From positions 44,178,922 to 44,242,921 of the forward strand of contig NC_054743.1 in NCBI RefSeq assembly GCF_018143015.1: a stretch of 64,000 nucleotides of DNA. The letters are read 5' to 3'. The number at the start of each line of letters is the position of its first letter. Positions within the stretch are counted from its first letter, which is position 1. The notes beneath the pieces were generated by a model that searched no databases, was not told where the DNA came from, and worked only from the letters and a program-made list of their open reading frames with translations. The translations under genes and the position numbers were made by a program. Origin of the DNA: Lytechinus variegatus. Taxonomy: Eukaryota; Echinodermata; Echinoidea; Temnopleuroida; Toxopneustidae. This document shows, piece by piece, positions 42,000 to 54,753 of the stretch.

Positions 42000-44166
42000 T
42001 GTCAAATTTCCAACTTGAAAACATATTCTTTATTGATATCCATTTATTTCAGACTTAAACTTAAAAAAGAGGATAAAATGCAGTATTAGGAAATATAAGT
42101 ATACAGTGTATTACCATGTTGAAAAATGCAAATCGGGGAATAAAAATCGAAAAATTGGTCAAACAGACTTCAAATAACTTATTGTCACTAATAGGTAAAA
42201 AAAAAAAAAATGTGTCCATTCAATGTAGATGTATCAATCCATAATTAGTGTGCACATTGCACCATCACTAGACATATTCTGCAGTTTATGTTCTAATGAA
42301 CAATTATTTTTCATTTTATATTTTGTAGAAAGTGTTTTGAAAACAAAGGAAAGAATAGTATCATCATTATTTGGCTGAGACAATCAGGGCAATTAAAAAA
42401 AAGAACTAAATTTTCATCATTAAAAATATCCCAATTTTCGAAAAAAAGTATTGTCTTTTCAAATATGAAGTTCATAAATGTCTCTATTCCTTGGTATGTC
42501 TCAGGTCGAGGAGAATATGTCCGGTCTAATTTTGATATTCTATGCACAATGTACTTTTCAAGTTATGCATAAGGTATGGTTCTATTCTAGGTATTTCAAA
42601 ATCAATTTAATTTTGGAGATGTTTGTTTTGAATTTAATTCAAACACTATTTATTTTCAATATATTTTCAAAAGCTCTCTCCCCTTCAATCTTTTGTCTGA
42701 TGGCTCTGTTACACAAAAGGTTTGTCATCAATCGCTAGGTGGCCAATGGTCAATCAAGGTCACCATTACAAATGATGACCAAATACCTTAACAGAAATGT
42801 TACCGATGGATGTGCAATCAATTGCAAACCCTTTTGTGACCGGGCCCTAGAACATTATGGCACCACCGGCAGAAAGAGACACACCCAGATTGATGTACTT
42901 GTGAAACTGGGACCAAGGAGGGGTCTTTACTCCTGAGGCATTTATTATTTTCATTTTTTGCTAGTTTTATATCTTGGATTTCGTTTTTTTTTTTATTACT
43001 TTTTTTTTTAATAATTGTTTTCTTGCCATTTTGTAACCTACTCAAGATTTGCAGGTTAGTCATTTCTTTACAGGATTACTCTTCAAGTTGTTGCAGAGTG
43101 GGTTTTTGATACCCAAAGTTGATGGCCATCTTGGATCTCTCCATAACACCTCTCAGAGACCAGGGACCCATTGCATAACAATTTTGCCATAGAAAACTCT
43201 GGCAAAAATATTGCCTGAGGTTTTCTTTCATGCAACAGGGCCCAGGTGGATGTTTCATAGAGCTGTTCAAATGTTATGAGGGATTTTGCTGATGACTAAT
43301 GACTTTTATTACACCAGATTTCTACTGTGTTGAATTAGTGCTAAGAGGGGGTCATCAGTCATTTGTAAAGTAGTTTGTAACTTACAATTAGCTTTATGAA
43401 ACAGTCGGCATGTTTCATAATGGACCTTCAATACAACAATATTTAATTTGTCATGAAAAATAAAAATATGGTCTTGACTAGGCAGCCAATAAAAATCAAG
43501 GTTTCCTTGGTATTGACGGTAATCGTAATTGTTTATGAAAAATAGGCCTCGAGCCTTTGGAGCAAAAATTGAAATTGGTGGGAAAATCATTTGCATATTT
43601 GGATAATTAATATTTTATGCCTTTTGCATATTTGGATAATTCATTTTTTATGCCATTTATCCATGAATTACAAGATGTACCTGAAGATATGCATCAATGA
43701 AAATAATAGTGATATTATGAATGATTATGATTACTTAAATATTTATGATAATGATAGCAGTAATTATGATACTAAATAGAATTAATTATAATAATCCTAA
43801 TGAAAATTATCATTTATTTCTTCTGCACACTTTTGTCACTTTTGTGTGTACTTCTTTAAAGATAAATTAAGAGAAGAGATGCATTTTTTAATAGATATTT
43901 TAAAGATATCAACCTAGGTTGTATCAAAGAAATCAAGGAACTGCTTTAAAGTATGTTAGTACATTAATGGGGAAAGGTTGGCATCTCTGAAAATTCTTAT
44001 CATATTTTCGTTCTGTTATGTCACGTATGTCAGCTTACATTACTTCCAGATCTCTCCAACCAAAATGCATATGTCAACTACGTTTCCTGTTTAAAAAGGT
44101 AGGGTCCATGGATGGAAAAACATTTGAGAGTCCCTTATAGATTCTCTTGCAATGGTACTGGAAAAG
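42000..44166. other. Intergenic, no gene recognised
   Basis: AT-rich sequence. Fragments such as GAAACAGTCGGCATGTTTCATA (about 43400) and GGATGTTTCATAGAGCTGTT (about 43250) look like remnants of the hairpin MITE family found at 48.7-55.3 kb. No coding exon was found. Confidence 0.45.
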
Positions 44167-44308
44167 ACCTGGGTCCCAAAGCACAAGGGTTTGCGATTGA
44201 TCGTACTCTTGATTTTTACGATTGATTGTACATTGTAGTCAATGCAATCAGTTGTAGAAAAATGTCTTATGATCATTGCTAAGCTTTGTGTTGCGGGCCC
44301 CTGGGTTT
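44167..44308. repeat. Short hairpin MITE-like repeat
   Basis: GGGTCCCAAAGCACAAGG at 44170 faces GCTTTGTGTTGCGGGCCC near 44283. ATCGTACT/GATTGTACATT-type sequence lies between. Confidence 0.6.
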
Positions 44309-44582
44309 CATAATACAAAACTTAGCCATTGATCGCAGAAGAGATTTCAACAAATGAACACAATACAAATTGAACAGCAATTGAACACAATATAAAATCA
44401 AATGTAAAAATTAAATCATACATACAGATGTTCTTGCTTAGTGTTTTGTTTGTGGTAGCAAGTGGTGATCAATCACCCCTCGTGATTAAGGAGCATTCAG
44501 ACGTGATCTATCACAACTGGTGATTGATAACGATATCCATTGCAACTAGCGATAATGTCCAAGGGGGGGGGGATGTCTTGCC

Positions 44583-45298
44583 TAAAGCCCAGTGCACACA
44601 ATGCGATGCTATTGCACTGAAATATGGTTGGAATAAGTTGCCAGTCGTGTCTTGGTGCAATCGCATTGCAGGCCAGCCTGCACATTGCAAGCGCTCTGCA
44701 ACGCGCTGCATCTACATGGTGCCTATGCACTGATACAGGGCCGATTTGATGCATGGTTTTTTGCCATCTCTGAGTTGCCATTTGTCCCAGATTTGGGGGT
44801 ACAACATGTTCATTTCAGATTTTTAGACTTAAATCAAATGTCAACTGAAATTTAAAATTTGAGGTCTAACCTTGACCAATGATCATTCAACTTCAGCTCT
44901 GAAGCAGTTAAACCAATTTAGGCCAGTCAAATAGTCATTTTCCAATTTACTATTTCGAGTTGCTTGAAGATCCAGTGCAACAACCTAATTACGTGACCGG
45001 GGATAGACTCGGCCAGAAGAACGACCATGATTTTGGCCAGTGGTTTGTTTATGTGTTCATTGTTGGCGTAGGAATTGGTCATGATGTCATTGTCTAGGAC
45101 AAATCTGATTGGCTGAAATTACCAAAATTGCAAAAGAATCCCTGGAAGATTTGACATGTCAGATGTCTGAGATTAGGTCTGCTATTTTTCTGCAACATGT
45201 CGGATTGCAGTTGCAGAGCGTTGCAGGTTGGCGCACACAGGATTTTGTTGCAATCGGATCTTAGTGCTATTGCTTCACTTAATGTGCGCTGGGCTTTA
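44583..45298. mobile_element. TIR MITE (about 716 bp)
   Basis: The ends are TAAAGCCCAGTGCACACAAT on the left and TAAAGCCCAGCGCACATTAA on the right read on the minus strand. The inner parts are also related (TGCTATTGCACTGAAAT against AGTGCTATTGCTTC; TTGCAAGCGCTCTGCAACGC against TTGCAGAGCGTTGCAGG). There is no clear duplication and no transposase. Confidence 0.72.
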
Positions 45299-46464
45299 AT
45301 GGATGGACGAATGACATATATCTCAATAGACGTCTTGCTAAAAGACATTTAATACTTTGGGAGTTAAACCCTGGCCCTTATACTTTTAAAGTTTTGGGTC
45401 TCGTCTACAGCACCTTAATTGAGAGTTCATGTGTAATATTTGGTATAGTTGAACTGGATAAGTTATATGATTATAAAAGTGTAAGTGATTTGATAATTTC
45501 TCAATTGTTTCCCGTGGAATGAAGGATCACATTGTTAACCCAAACTACACAGAGTCGTGCTTCTCTGATCCTTTGTCATTTTTTTTTACTTACGGACATT
45601 GTAATCCTGAACCTACCGAAATTGACCTTGTTATTTATCGTCAGAAATAAACATATTTTCCCGTTTGCAATGCATATCATTGTTGATTAAGTCAAAATTC
45701 ATGAATTCAATTCATGAAAGCTTCTCTTGAAGAGCTAAAATCTTAGGCAGATGCAATTCCTTTGAAAATATTCTGAAATAAATCCAGCGTAGCAATCCAA
45801 AGATAAATTTTGAACCAATAATTGCAGTGTAGTACGGACATGATCTATGTACAGCCTACAGGTCATGTTAGATGTTTGTTCAAAATGGAACAATATCTAT
45901 GATGTTGATTTCTCAATATTTCCCCGAGTAAGTAATACGACGGGTGTATGAAAGATACCATATGCAAGGTGTATTGTGGGTAGAATTGTAAAAGGGACTT
46001 CGAATTGTTCACTTTTGTGAATCATCATTAAAGTTGCATTGAAGCAACAATGTCAAAAAAGTGACAACACTCTTGTGTATAGATGTACTCTAAAAAAAAG
46101 TATTTTGGTTGTTTCATTCCAAGTCATTGGCTGTCTTGAATATTTTTTTAAAAGTATTATGTAAAAAAAAATACCTTGTGATTGTCCCATGCCGATTTCA
46201 GAGTTGGAAGAAGTACTAATGTGCTTGTAGAATGTTGAAATGTTACTGAATTTCTGACAATGTGACCACTTAATGTGACCACCCGGCTTTAATAAAATCT
46301 ACAATAATCCTCTATGCATGGTTCTCTCCTATGTGCCAAAATCGTGCCAATACTTGGGATTCAAAAATTGTTTAAAAAAGAATTAACTTTTGGGAACCGT
46401 AAAATAAAGCTTAGCGATTGATTATGGAGCTGATTTTATGATTGATTGTTGTGAGTGATCATAA
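45299..46464. other. Intergenic, no feature recognised
   Basis: AT-rich unique-looking sequence. Only short chance frames were seen. Confidence 0.45.
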
Positions 46465-46740
46465 TAATAATATAGGTTTATTTACCCAGGGAAGCCACTT
46501 CAGTTCTGAAAACTGTTCTCCCAGCGGGCCCTGCTATTACCCCAGCTTTAGCTGGGCTGCCTTGGCGCGCAAAGCATTCAAGGAATTTCTTCCTACTGGG
46601 TACCCATTCATCTCACCTGGGTTGAGTGCAGCGCAGTGTGGATAAATTTCTTGCTGAAGGAAATTAGGCCATGGCTGGGATTAGAACCCAAGGCCCTCTG
46701 TTTCAAAGTCAGAAAATTAATCCACTGGGCCCTAACGCTC
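46465..46740 (-). repeat. tRNA-like SINE, best-preserved copy, minus orientation
   Basis: The minus strand reads GGCCCAGTGGATTAATTTTC (A-box-like), then TGACTTTGAAACAGAGGGCC, B box GGTTCTAATCCCAGCC, then the body CTGCACTCAACCCAGGTGAG, TGGGTACCCAGTAGGAAG, CCTTGAATGC and CAGCTAAAGCTGGGGTAATA. The other copies in this window (11.6, 29.2 and 37.4 kb) are recognised from this one. Confidence 0.78.
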
Positions 46741-48269
46741 CATATCATAAAAGTCAGTCCCATGATCAAACACTGAGCTTTCTGTTACAGGGCCTTGAAA
46801 AGGCAACTCTTCCCCTCCTACTGCAATAAATAATATTTTGTGACCCAATGCAGTATTCTGTAATTTCTTTAAGACCATTTTCATTTTGAACTGCTGTTTC
46901 ATCAAATCTGGTATGTTATGCACAATCTCCTTTTTGAGTGAAGCTCTGATATCTGACCTCGTCATTGCATATGTACCTGAAATTCTGCCACATTGAATAA
47001 AGTGATATATCGTCACTGGCTGTTGAAACCTCTTATTCAAAAAAAGGGATTGAGGACCAACTTAAAAAAGCTTCATTTTAGGAAAGTGGCATTGGTGGCA
47101 GGCTCATATTTTGTGAAAAAAGTCTCCTGATTCTTGTAGAGAACTCTTCCAAGGCAAAATAATGTTGCCAGTTATGTCATATACTCTTGTATCAAGCTTT
47201 TTGTGAGCTGTCCTGCAGAGACGATAGCTATTCATCAATTTTAAGAACTAAACTTATCTGCTTCTTCAACTATACTGTATGTAGATGGAATACCTAAATT
47301 AATTTTGAATGTCTTCTATATTCTGAACTTGGTGGTCACTCACAACATTAGCAATTTTTTTTTCTCGATCAATGATGAATCACTTCTGATTCAAATTGGC
47401 AACCGATGTATGCTGCTGCTAAATCATTTCTTCATAATAAACATGACGGCTAAATTCACAAAGGAGGTTTAGAGGTAGTTTTTACTGTGAAACCTGCCTA
47501 CGACTAGATGGAAAGTAGGCTTAGTTCCTAACGCTTAACCGGTCAGGTAAAAATTACCTCAATAGTGGCTTGGATGTTACTAAGCCATTAAGTCTTGTCT
47601 CCAAGTTTCATGATGACGTGCTACCTTTAAAGACATTGTTAAACATTCTAGAGATTATCCTGCTGTTGAAAGAAAGAAAAAATAATACGTGCAAACACTT
47701 TCTAGATATCAGTGTGACTGAAAAATCATTTAATTTCTCTGCCTGGAATGATAATTGTATATGGAATAAAATTGTAAATGTGTTTTATATATTTACTTTT
47801 TTGAAGCACCAGTGATTTTCAGGTCCAAGTGTATTCAGGGCTTCATGTTACCATGCAATTACAGGCACAGATGAGAATAATATTTGGACCTTCCAGCTCA
47901 AAACTTGTTGAAGCTAAATCAATCTTGAAACAATGCCATGTTTAAACAGTGGGTACGCTTTCACCTGTGTAGGTGTGAATAAGTGAATACTGCCAAATGC
48001 ACGATTGCATGAATGAACAAATTGTGTAAGATTCCTTGTGCACAAAAAAGCACAGGGCCCCAGTTGCATAAAAGTTACTATATGTCTGACTTTCATAAAA
48101 TCCCTGATTTTGAATGGTTGTTCTTGATTTGATTGGATGGTTACCATGGAGGTTTCATAATACAGTGAAACCTGTGTGTAAAGACCACCCAAATGAGACA
48201 AGATATGCCGTCTTCATTAGCAGGTCTTTCGTGGACAGGTTCCTGTAATGCATGTTCCAATGGGGAAAC
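46741..48269. other. Intergenic, no gene recognised
   Basis: A 102-codon minus-strand frame at 46732-47040 overlaps the SINE edge and shows no domain. A possible partial hairpin-MITE or GGGCCC(C)AGTTGCATAAAAG remnant lies near 48055. Confidence 0.4.
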
Positions 48270-48275
48270 ACTGTT

Positions 48276-48668
48276 GGGGGAGGCAGTCAAAATTATTGCT
48301 GTACACATGTGTGACAACAAAAAATGCTTTTAAAAGGGTGTTTTTTCAGTTAAACATGCGGGCCGCACATGCACTCGTTAAGGGTATCAAAAACACTGAT
48401 TTAAAAAAAGGGTGGTTTTGAAAGAATGTTCAATGGTCAATCGCGGGGCCAGACGTATTTAGGCTTTTCCGAAGCTTTTTTTTTTGGGGGGGGGGTCCGT
48501 ATTCTGGTGACAACTTGTTTAGGGTCCAAAATAAAACGAAGCCCACAAAAAACTTGTTTAGGGGGTTATTTTGCACACAGAGAAAAACTTTTTTAGGGGG
48601 TTTTGGGAAATAATTTGGTCATGCATGTGTACAGCAATACATTTGACCGCCCCCCCCCCCCCCCCGAT
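48276..48668. mobile_element. TIR MITE (about 393 bp) with C/G-run ends
   Basis: Left GGGGGAGGCAGTCAAAATTA is followed by TTGCTGTACACATGTGTGAC. The right end read on the minus strand is GGCGGTCAAATGTATTGCTG followed by TACACATGCATGACC. ACTGTT occurs at 48270-48275 and 48669-48674. The interior repeats AACTTGTTTAGGGGGTT-like units. Confidence 0.72.
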
Positions 48669-48721
48669 ACTGTTCAAAGGAAACAGAATGAGTGGTCTTT
48701 ATACACAGATGGTTGTTAAGC

Positions 48722-49083
48722 AGGTGAGTGTTTTATGAAGCTGTTCATAACTTAAACGCAACTTTTCAAACGACTGGGGACCATTTCTTATGAACCAAGT
48801 CAACAGCTACAAAAATCTGGTTTATAGCATTTACCACAAAAAAGGGTCACAACTCTGTAAATTAGCCCAACTGGGCATTGTGGCGTGCGCCTGTAATCCA
48901 AGCTACGTGGGGAAGTTACAAATTGATCCAGAGGTTCGAGCCCTGGTAACGTCTTTCAGATGGTGACGTTAAAGGTCGGTCCCAGATGTCAATAATCATA
49001 TCTGATTGATACACGTCTGACAAAACTCAAATACACACACATACACTCTCATAACTTATGAACAGCTTTATAAAAACCCACCA
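48722..49083. mobile_element. Hairpin MITE family, copy split by a SINE
   Basis: The left arm (GTTTTATGAAGCTGTTCATA at 48730) and the right-arm end (CTTATGAACAGCTTTATAAA at 49052) are separated by an unrelated SINE-like insert at about 48870-49050. Confidence 0.7.
48870..49050 (+). repeat. SINE-like element with SRP (7SL) RNA Alu-domain-like head
   Basis: From GGGCATTGTGGCGTGCGCCT through GTAATCCAAGCTAC, 27 of 34 positions match my recollection of the conserved human 7SL Alu domain. GTGGCG, GCCTGTAATCC and AGCTAC are kept. A GGTTCGAGCCCTGG segment follows. A body with GTGACGTTAAAGGTCGGTCC resembles the conserved central part of some metazoan SINEs and the 36.6-kb SINE here. It ends in an ACACACAT simple tail. 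It cannot be a full SRP RNA gene because the S domain is missing. Confidence 0.55.
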
Positions 49084-49088
49084 GATCG

Positions 49089-49263
49089 GGTGACCGTTTC
49101 ATAAAGCTGTTCGTAAGTTAAGAGCGACGTTAAGAACGACTGGTGATCCTTTCTTACGCGCTAAACCATCGCCAATTCAATATACCACTTACCGCAAGAA
49201 GGGATCACCAGTTGTTCTTAAAGTCGCTCTTAACTTACGAACAGCTTTATGAAACACCCACCT
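49089..49263. mobile_element. Hairpin MITE family, compact copy
   Basis: The arms GTTTCATAAAGCTGTTCGTA / AGTTAAGAGCGAC and their complements (TCGCTCTTAACTTACGAAC, AGCTTTATGAAAC) are well matched. The loop includes GGTGATCCTTTCTTACG facing AAGGGATCACCAG. Confidence 0.85.
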
Positions 49264-50470
49264 GATTGTTTCTTTTATGCAATGGGCCCACGTGTATATT
49301 GTTATTAAACTTCCTTTATGAATTTGAGCCGGATTGAGTAGCTAATATTTGTTTAAATCTTAACCTGCAAAGGTCAATAACTAGCACCGCATGATACACA
49401 TGAATCCCATAGTCCTCAAATTTGATTGGATTTCTCTGGTGTGTTGATAGTTAATTGAAATGTTTCACATGTACTGGCCCAGCAGTGTTTACGAAGGCAG
49501 CATTTTGATGATTTGTTCAAGGAAGTATCCTTTCCTTCATGTTTGACGTACAAAATTGGCAGAATTATGATGATATAAAAATCTGAATGATTATTAAAAG
49601 AACGAAGAATCTTTGGGATCTGAGTGGGTTTTGTTTCGTTTAATGTTTCTCTGTTAATTAATGTGTCATTCCATCAGGTTGGGGGGTGGGAGGTGTTTCA
49701 CACAAAGATTAAATATGACTTAAAGTCATGCTTAGTGCTGACATGCACATGTGCAACACGCAATCTTATTGATTAATATGCAGTAACACATATCCTGTAA
49801 GCATGATTCGAGCAACACGGTGAAGCCTTTTATACAGCGCCACAACAGAAAATTTAAGTGCGACTCTTAAAGGGATCGTTTAACTTTGTGAGCAGCTGAT
49901 TTTAAAAATTCTCAAACTGAGACGATACATGTATATGAGTGCCTGTATTTGTCCTAAAAAACCCTGAAACAGACCATTATATAGGATGAAAAACTCTTTA
50001 GATACAAGGAGCAATTCATTAGCTTGATTTTTGAGAACTGTCTAGTAGATGGGTTAAGCTTATGACCAGTTTTCTCCAATTCAAAAAGTCTGTTGGCTAT
50101 GTTGACTGCCTTCTGCTGTGTGTATCTCCTATACACACGCTATTATTAGCTGCACTGTACATTCAGTGTATACCTTGTACACACTGTATGTAGGTCATGC
50201 TGTGTTCATCTAGTGTTGACTTGTTGTGTTGCACAGATTCGCTCTATGCACATGGTCATTGAAACCACCTCCCAATTATTTTCAAACTTTGGTTTACATC
50301 TCCAGGTTTTAAAATTGATCCTGTAGATATAATACTTTGAAACTTTTGGGATGGTATTTTTACAATATAAGCCTAATTTTAAGCCCATTTTCAAGAACCA
50401 AAATGAGAATTTTATAAATCAGAACAAAGTGAAAAGATCACTTTAAGTCATACTTTGTGATACACCCCCA
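49264..50470. other. Intergenic, no feature recognised
   Basis: AT-rich, with no coding support and no clear repeat ends. Confidence 0.4.
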
Positions 50471-50642
50471 GGTGGGTATTTCATAAAGCTGTTTGTAAGT
50501 TACTAATGACTTTATAAGACACGACTGGTGACCCTTTCTTGTGCTAAATGATATAAAGCTGACTTGCATGCAGCACCTAAGAACATGTTCCTGTCGTGTT
50601 CAAGTTGTGTACAACTGTACTTCCAGCTTTATGGAACACCCA
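50471..50642. mobile_element. Hairpin MITE family copy
   Basis: It opens GGTGGGTATTTCATAAAGCT and closes CCAGCTTTATGGAACACCCA. The middle GACTGGTGACCCTTTCTTGT and AGCACCTAAGAACATGTTCC blocks are shared with the copy at 55.2 kb. Confidence 0.8.
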
Positions 50643-52010
50643 ATTGTCTCATTTGTACCTTGCAAATATTTGCATCTACACCAAAGAAAAAAAATAGTCT
50701 CGCTAATAGCGTGAACTATTAAATCAAACGGAATATATTGTATTTTTGGTCCTGAGAATCTATTCCCCAAGTTATGTAAATGTTGCGTCTATGCAACAGT
50801 GGTGAGAACATTAATTTGAATTGCAACAAATTCATACATATTCAGTTATTACATTAAGAGACTTTAATTACATCAGACATTCCTCACATTGATACATCAA
50901 TCCTAGCCACTTCCGAATTGATCTTCATTATGAGATGAAACAGATGATACCAACGTTACATGAACATGATTAGGTGCCCCAACCCGATGGGATCTCCCTT
51001 TAGCGATTCGGTTGGATGTGAAAATCAAGGAAAGAAATTGGTATTCTCACTATACAGTGTGCGTATTATTTGTAGGAGTTCACTTTTAATAAAAGCTGAA
51101 AAAGGCTTAATTAAATATTGGTCCAAGTTTGGTGAAAATCCATCAAGAATAGATATTGATTTTAACTTTTTATCTGTCATGCGTTCTCAAGCAGCTGCCC
51201 TTTAATACAATGGGAGAATATAAATTTCATAAATATTCAATTTTATAACCGTTCCCAATGATTAAAAATGTAATTCTCACTGAAGCGGGTATGATATGTA
51301 CAAGTATCTTGATGAAAAATGTAATGTGCGTGCAGATAAAATTATTTTCAATTAAATTTCAATTATCTGAGAAAATTTTATAGAATTTAGAACACATGAC
51401 ATATGGAGGAGCTGTTCACATGCACCATTGAAAATCAAAACTGAGAAAAAAACATAACTCGGATATTCTTGGATGGATTTTTGATTGCTCTGAATTCCCG
51501 TCGTAATGTGTCTTTTGGAGTGTCATCCAGGCTATTCATTGATTTTCAAGGCTTGACAATGGGAAGGGAGCAGGAACCGTGTTCAGGTACTCATTTGAGC
51601 ACGCTCCCAAACTGAGTGTTTTGTAATTCAGGTTTAATGAAACAATCATACAGAAAATTGAGATAATCTTTTGTGTAGAATATCTTTTATTGCACAGAAA
51701 ATATATACAAATCAACAAGACGAACAAAACGACATATTCCTCAACATATACATATACAAGTCCCTTTTAACGTTCCACTTTACTTCCATACCAACGCGTG
51801 GCACATGACAAGTGGTGCCACAGGGGTGGGGGCTTTAATCAGTTTAAAAACTTATAAGTTAAATGCGAGGAAGGGGTGATGGAAAATTACTAATCTCTTT
51901 TTCTTTATTACGAGAGGACAAATGCCCCCCAAAATGTTTTGGTTATCAACCCCCTCTCCATGCCCTACCACCACCCCTGAGCACGACTAGTCACTTTAAT
52001 AAAAAGCTAA
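50643..52010. other. Intergenic, no feature recognised
   Basis: No coding exon or clear repeat boundary was found. Short frames look like chance. Confidence 0.4.
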
Positions 52011-52423
52011 TTTCAGACTTGATGCAACAAAACTCGCTAACCATTTTCATGTTGCTAATACAAATTGTATGCTTTAAGTCTAACCAAACAACGGTCCACT
52101 GTTGTGTGAACGAAACTCATGACATCATGATGACTCGTGTCATAAAAAGGACTTGTGATGCAGCAATGACAGCAACAGTGATGTTGAATCACAAGTCCTG
52201 TTGAAATGTCACAAGTTTCTTTGCATAATTTTGGACAGATTAATTTGTGATATCTTGCTACAATCTCCACCATATGTTCAAAAGAATGTGATTGTGGGAC
52301 AGTTCTCTGCCCAGCACGAAAAAGTAGCGAGCCTCTGAACAATTTATGCGTTTTGATATTGACGTTGTACACAACAATTTTGCAGAGCTTTGTTGCCAAG
52401 TTTTGTTGCATCATGTCTGAAAG
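52011..52423. mobile_element. TIR MITE (about 413 bp)
   Basis: Left TTTCAGACTTGATGCAACAA faces right minus-strand TTTCAGACATGATGCAACAA, both continuing AACT. Inside, AGGACTTGTGATGCAGC and TGAATCACAAGTCCTG form a second, inner inverted pair. Frames across it are incidental. Confidence 0.78.
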
Positions 52424-53111
52424 GGCCTTGTGATAAGCCCTCATCAGGTGCAGAGAAATAGTCTGATAGCACAATCATAAGGCTTCAGTACCTATTGTTT
52501 TCTTTGGTGCTTTAGACAAATTCTGTACCATCAATCTTTAAGATCTCATAGCAAATGATTCTAAAGATTTATAATTTGGTATATTTCTGATTCTGGAACA
52601 ATTATATGAAATTCATTCTTTAAACTTGTTACTGGCAATTTAATCATTTCTCATGTGCTTTACTTGGAACAAGTTTTGAACAGAATTAAATGTTAATTAA
52701 AAAAGAGGATTTTCTGAACTGAATTAGTTGGATGTTGTATTCAGAAATTGGCTTAGAAACTTTTAATGATGGCAGCAGCATATGGTTTACAGTTTATAAT
52801 TTTGAAGGCTTGAATACTTTGAAGGTTTGATATTCCTCGAAAATTCATTCATTCGAAGATTTGTGAATCAAAAGGTATGTTATTCTGAAAAATGAATTGA
52901 GGTTCCATATTCTGAAGGTTGGTTAATCCAAAAACAAAACAAGGTTTATTCCGATTCGTCTGATCATTCGAACATAAAGATTTGTAAAGTTCAGAAATTA
53001 TCTTCATACTTAAAACTATTTATCATTGCATAATTAATGAGCTTTCATAATAACAAACCCTGTAAATTTTCAGATTAACAAACCTTTAGAAATATGCCAC
53101 ATATATTTGGA
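52424..53111. other. Intergenic, no feature recognised
   Basis: AT-rich sequence without coding support. Loose repeats of GAAGGTTTGATATTC-like text occur at about 52800-52930. Confidence 0.4.
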
Positions 53112-53115
53112 TTAA

Positions 53116-53690
53116 AGGGGAATGAAACCTGGAACAAATAGGCTTGTATAGAAACAGAAAAATCAAAGAATAAGAATAAAGAAAGTTTGAGAAAAAACGG
53201 ACAAATAATGAGAAAGTTATGAGCATTTGAATATTGCAATCACTAATGCTATGGAGATCCTCCCATTGGCAATGCGACAAGGATGTGTGATGTCACTGAT
53301 GAACAACTTTCCCTTTGGTGGACTATAAAATACCCTCAAAATGTCTCTTTTTGCTTTTTCTTATGATGATACAAACTCTTTATCCATGATGTATTCTTAG
53401 AAAATATGTATTACATGCCCTCATGTAGAAAGAACACATGATCTATGGATAAATGTGATAAAAGAGGCAATTCAAGTTAAATATAAGTAATGGGAGAGTT
53501 GTTCACCAGTGACATCACACATCTTTGTCGCATTGCCAATTTGATATCTCCATAGCATTAGTGATCGCAATATTCAAATGCTCATAACTTTCTCATTATT
53601 TGTCCGATTTTTCTCAAACTTTTGTTGATCCGTTTCTTTGATTTTTTTGTTTTCACACAAGCTATCTTGTTCCAATGGTTTCATTCTCCT
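53116..53690. mobile_element. TTAA-type MITE with long inverted arms (575 bp)
   Basis: TTAA flanks at 53112-53115 and 53691-53694. The ends are AGGGGAATGAAACCTGGAAC (left) and AGGAGAATGAAACCATTGGA (right, minus strand). The arms stay complementary for about 200 bp (for example AATGAGAAAGTTATGAGCAT against ATGCTCATAACTTTCTCATT, and TGTGATGTCACTG against CAGTGACATCACA). piggyBac-like by target site. No transposase. Confidence 0.87.
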
Positions 53691-53694
53691 TTAA

Positions 53695-54750
53695 CATTCA
53701 TTTTTTTTTCATTTTCAGACTATCAGATATCTTGGCATATCAAATTTAGCAGGTTTCGGAATACCAGTAACAAATCTTAAATCTTTAAGTCCGTAACATG
53801 TAAAACACAATTACATTACGACTGCAATACACTTTACACCTGTTCATTAAATTTGGACATGTATATTTCTTTGAATAAATACTGTACATCGAAATTGTTA
53901 GAAAAAACTGTAGTTGAATCCACTTGAGTCAAATCTCTATGATCAATGAGATATTTTCAACTTGATTATTTGACTTGACAGTAATTGAGAAAGTCGACTA
54001 ATGTTGATTTAAATGTAATGCTGATCCAATTATATATATATCATAAGAATATCTAATTGCTTCCCTCGCTAATAATGCATATATTCTCCTCTTCCTGGGG
54101 CGTGTTCTAGCATGTCGCCATGTCAGGTTCTCACATTGCTAGTTTTATGCTATCACGAATGCCAAAAGGACATTTGCCCAGTGAAAATGTGCAACTCAAC
54201 CTGAAGGGCAGGGGTTTGCATCAAATTAAAAAAGCCTAGAATTTCAGTAACGATATTATGTATAATTCATATAGCACTCAATAAATTGGATAATGTCTCT
54301 ATTACTGCATGCACAGACATATCCCAGCAGGCACAGGGTTGTGGCTGACCTCACACCCAATGCGTGATTTCAAGTTCAGTGTTGACCTAACGTAAGTACA
54401 AATAAAAAAAAGTTCAAGGGTGACCTTTTTCTGCTAAGAACAGCAATCTAAATTGTTCTTCCGACACCAAAAGTAACACTAATCTTGAAGTGACCCAACG
54501 GAGACAGCTCAAGACACACAGTTCACCCCCTGGAGAGCATTCCCACAAGAACTACAAAGCTACAATTAGCACACTACATTGCCTTCTGCATCCTATCAGG
54601 TACCCATCAAACACCTGGGTGGAGAGCGGCTAAGTATAGACTGACCTATGATGCTAGTGCCATTAAAATACATGACCCTCTTGTTGCAACGGAAAAGTCA
54701 GAGCCCTTACAACCTTGCTTGATATTTCATCAACAAACGGCCCTGCAAGG
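53695..54750. other. Intergenic, no feature recognised
   Basis: No gene or clear repeat ends were seen. Confidence 0.4.
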
Positions 54751-54753
54751 CCT

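Noticed and set aside
46732..47040. 102-codon minus-strand frame
   Set aside because: It overlaps the SINE edge, has no recognisable motif and no splice context.
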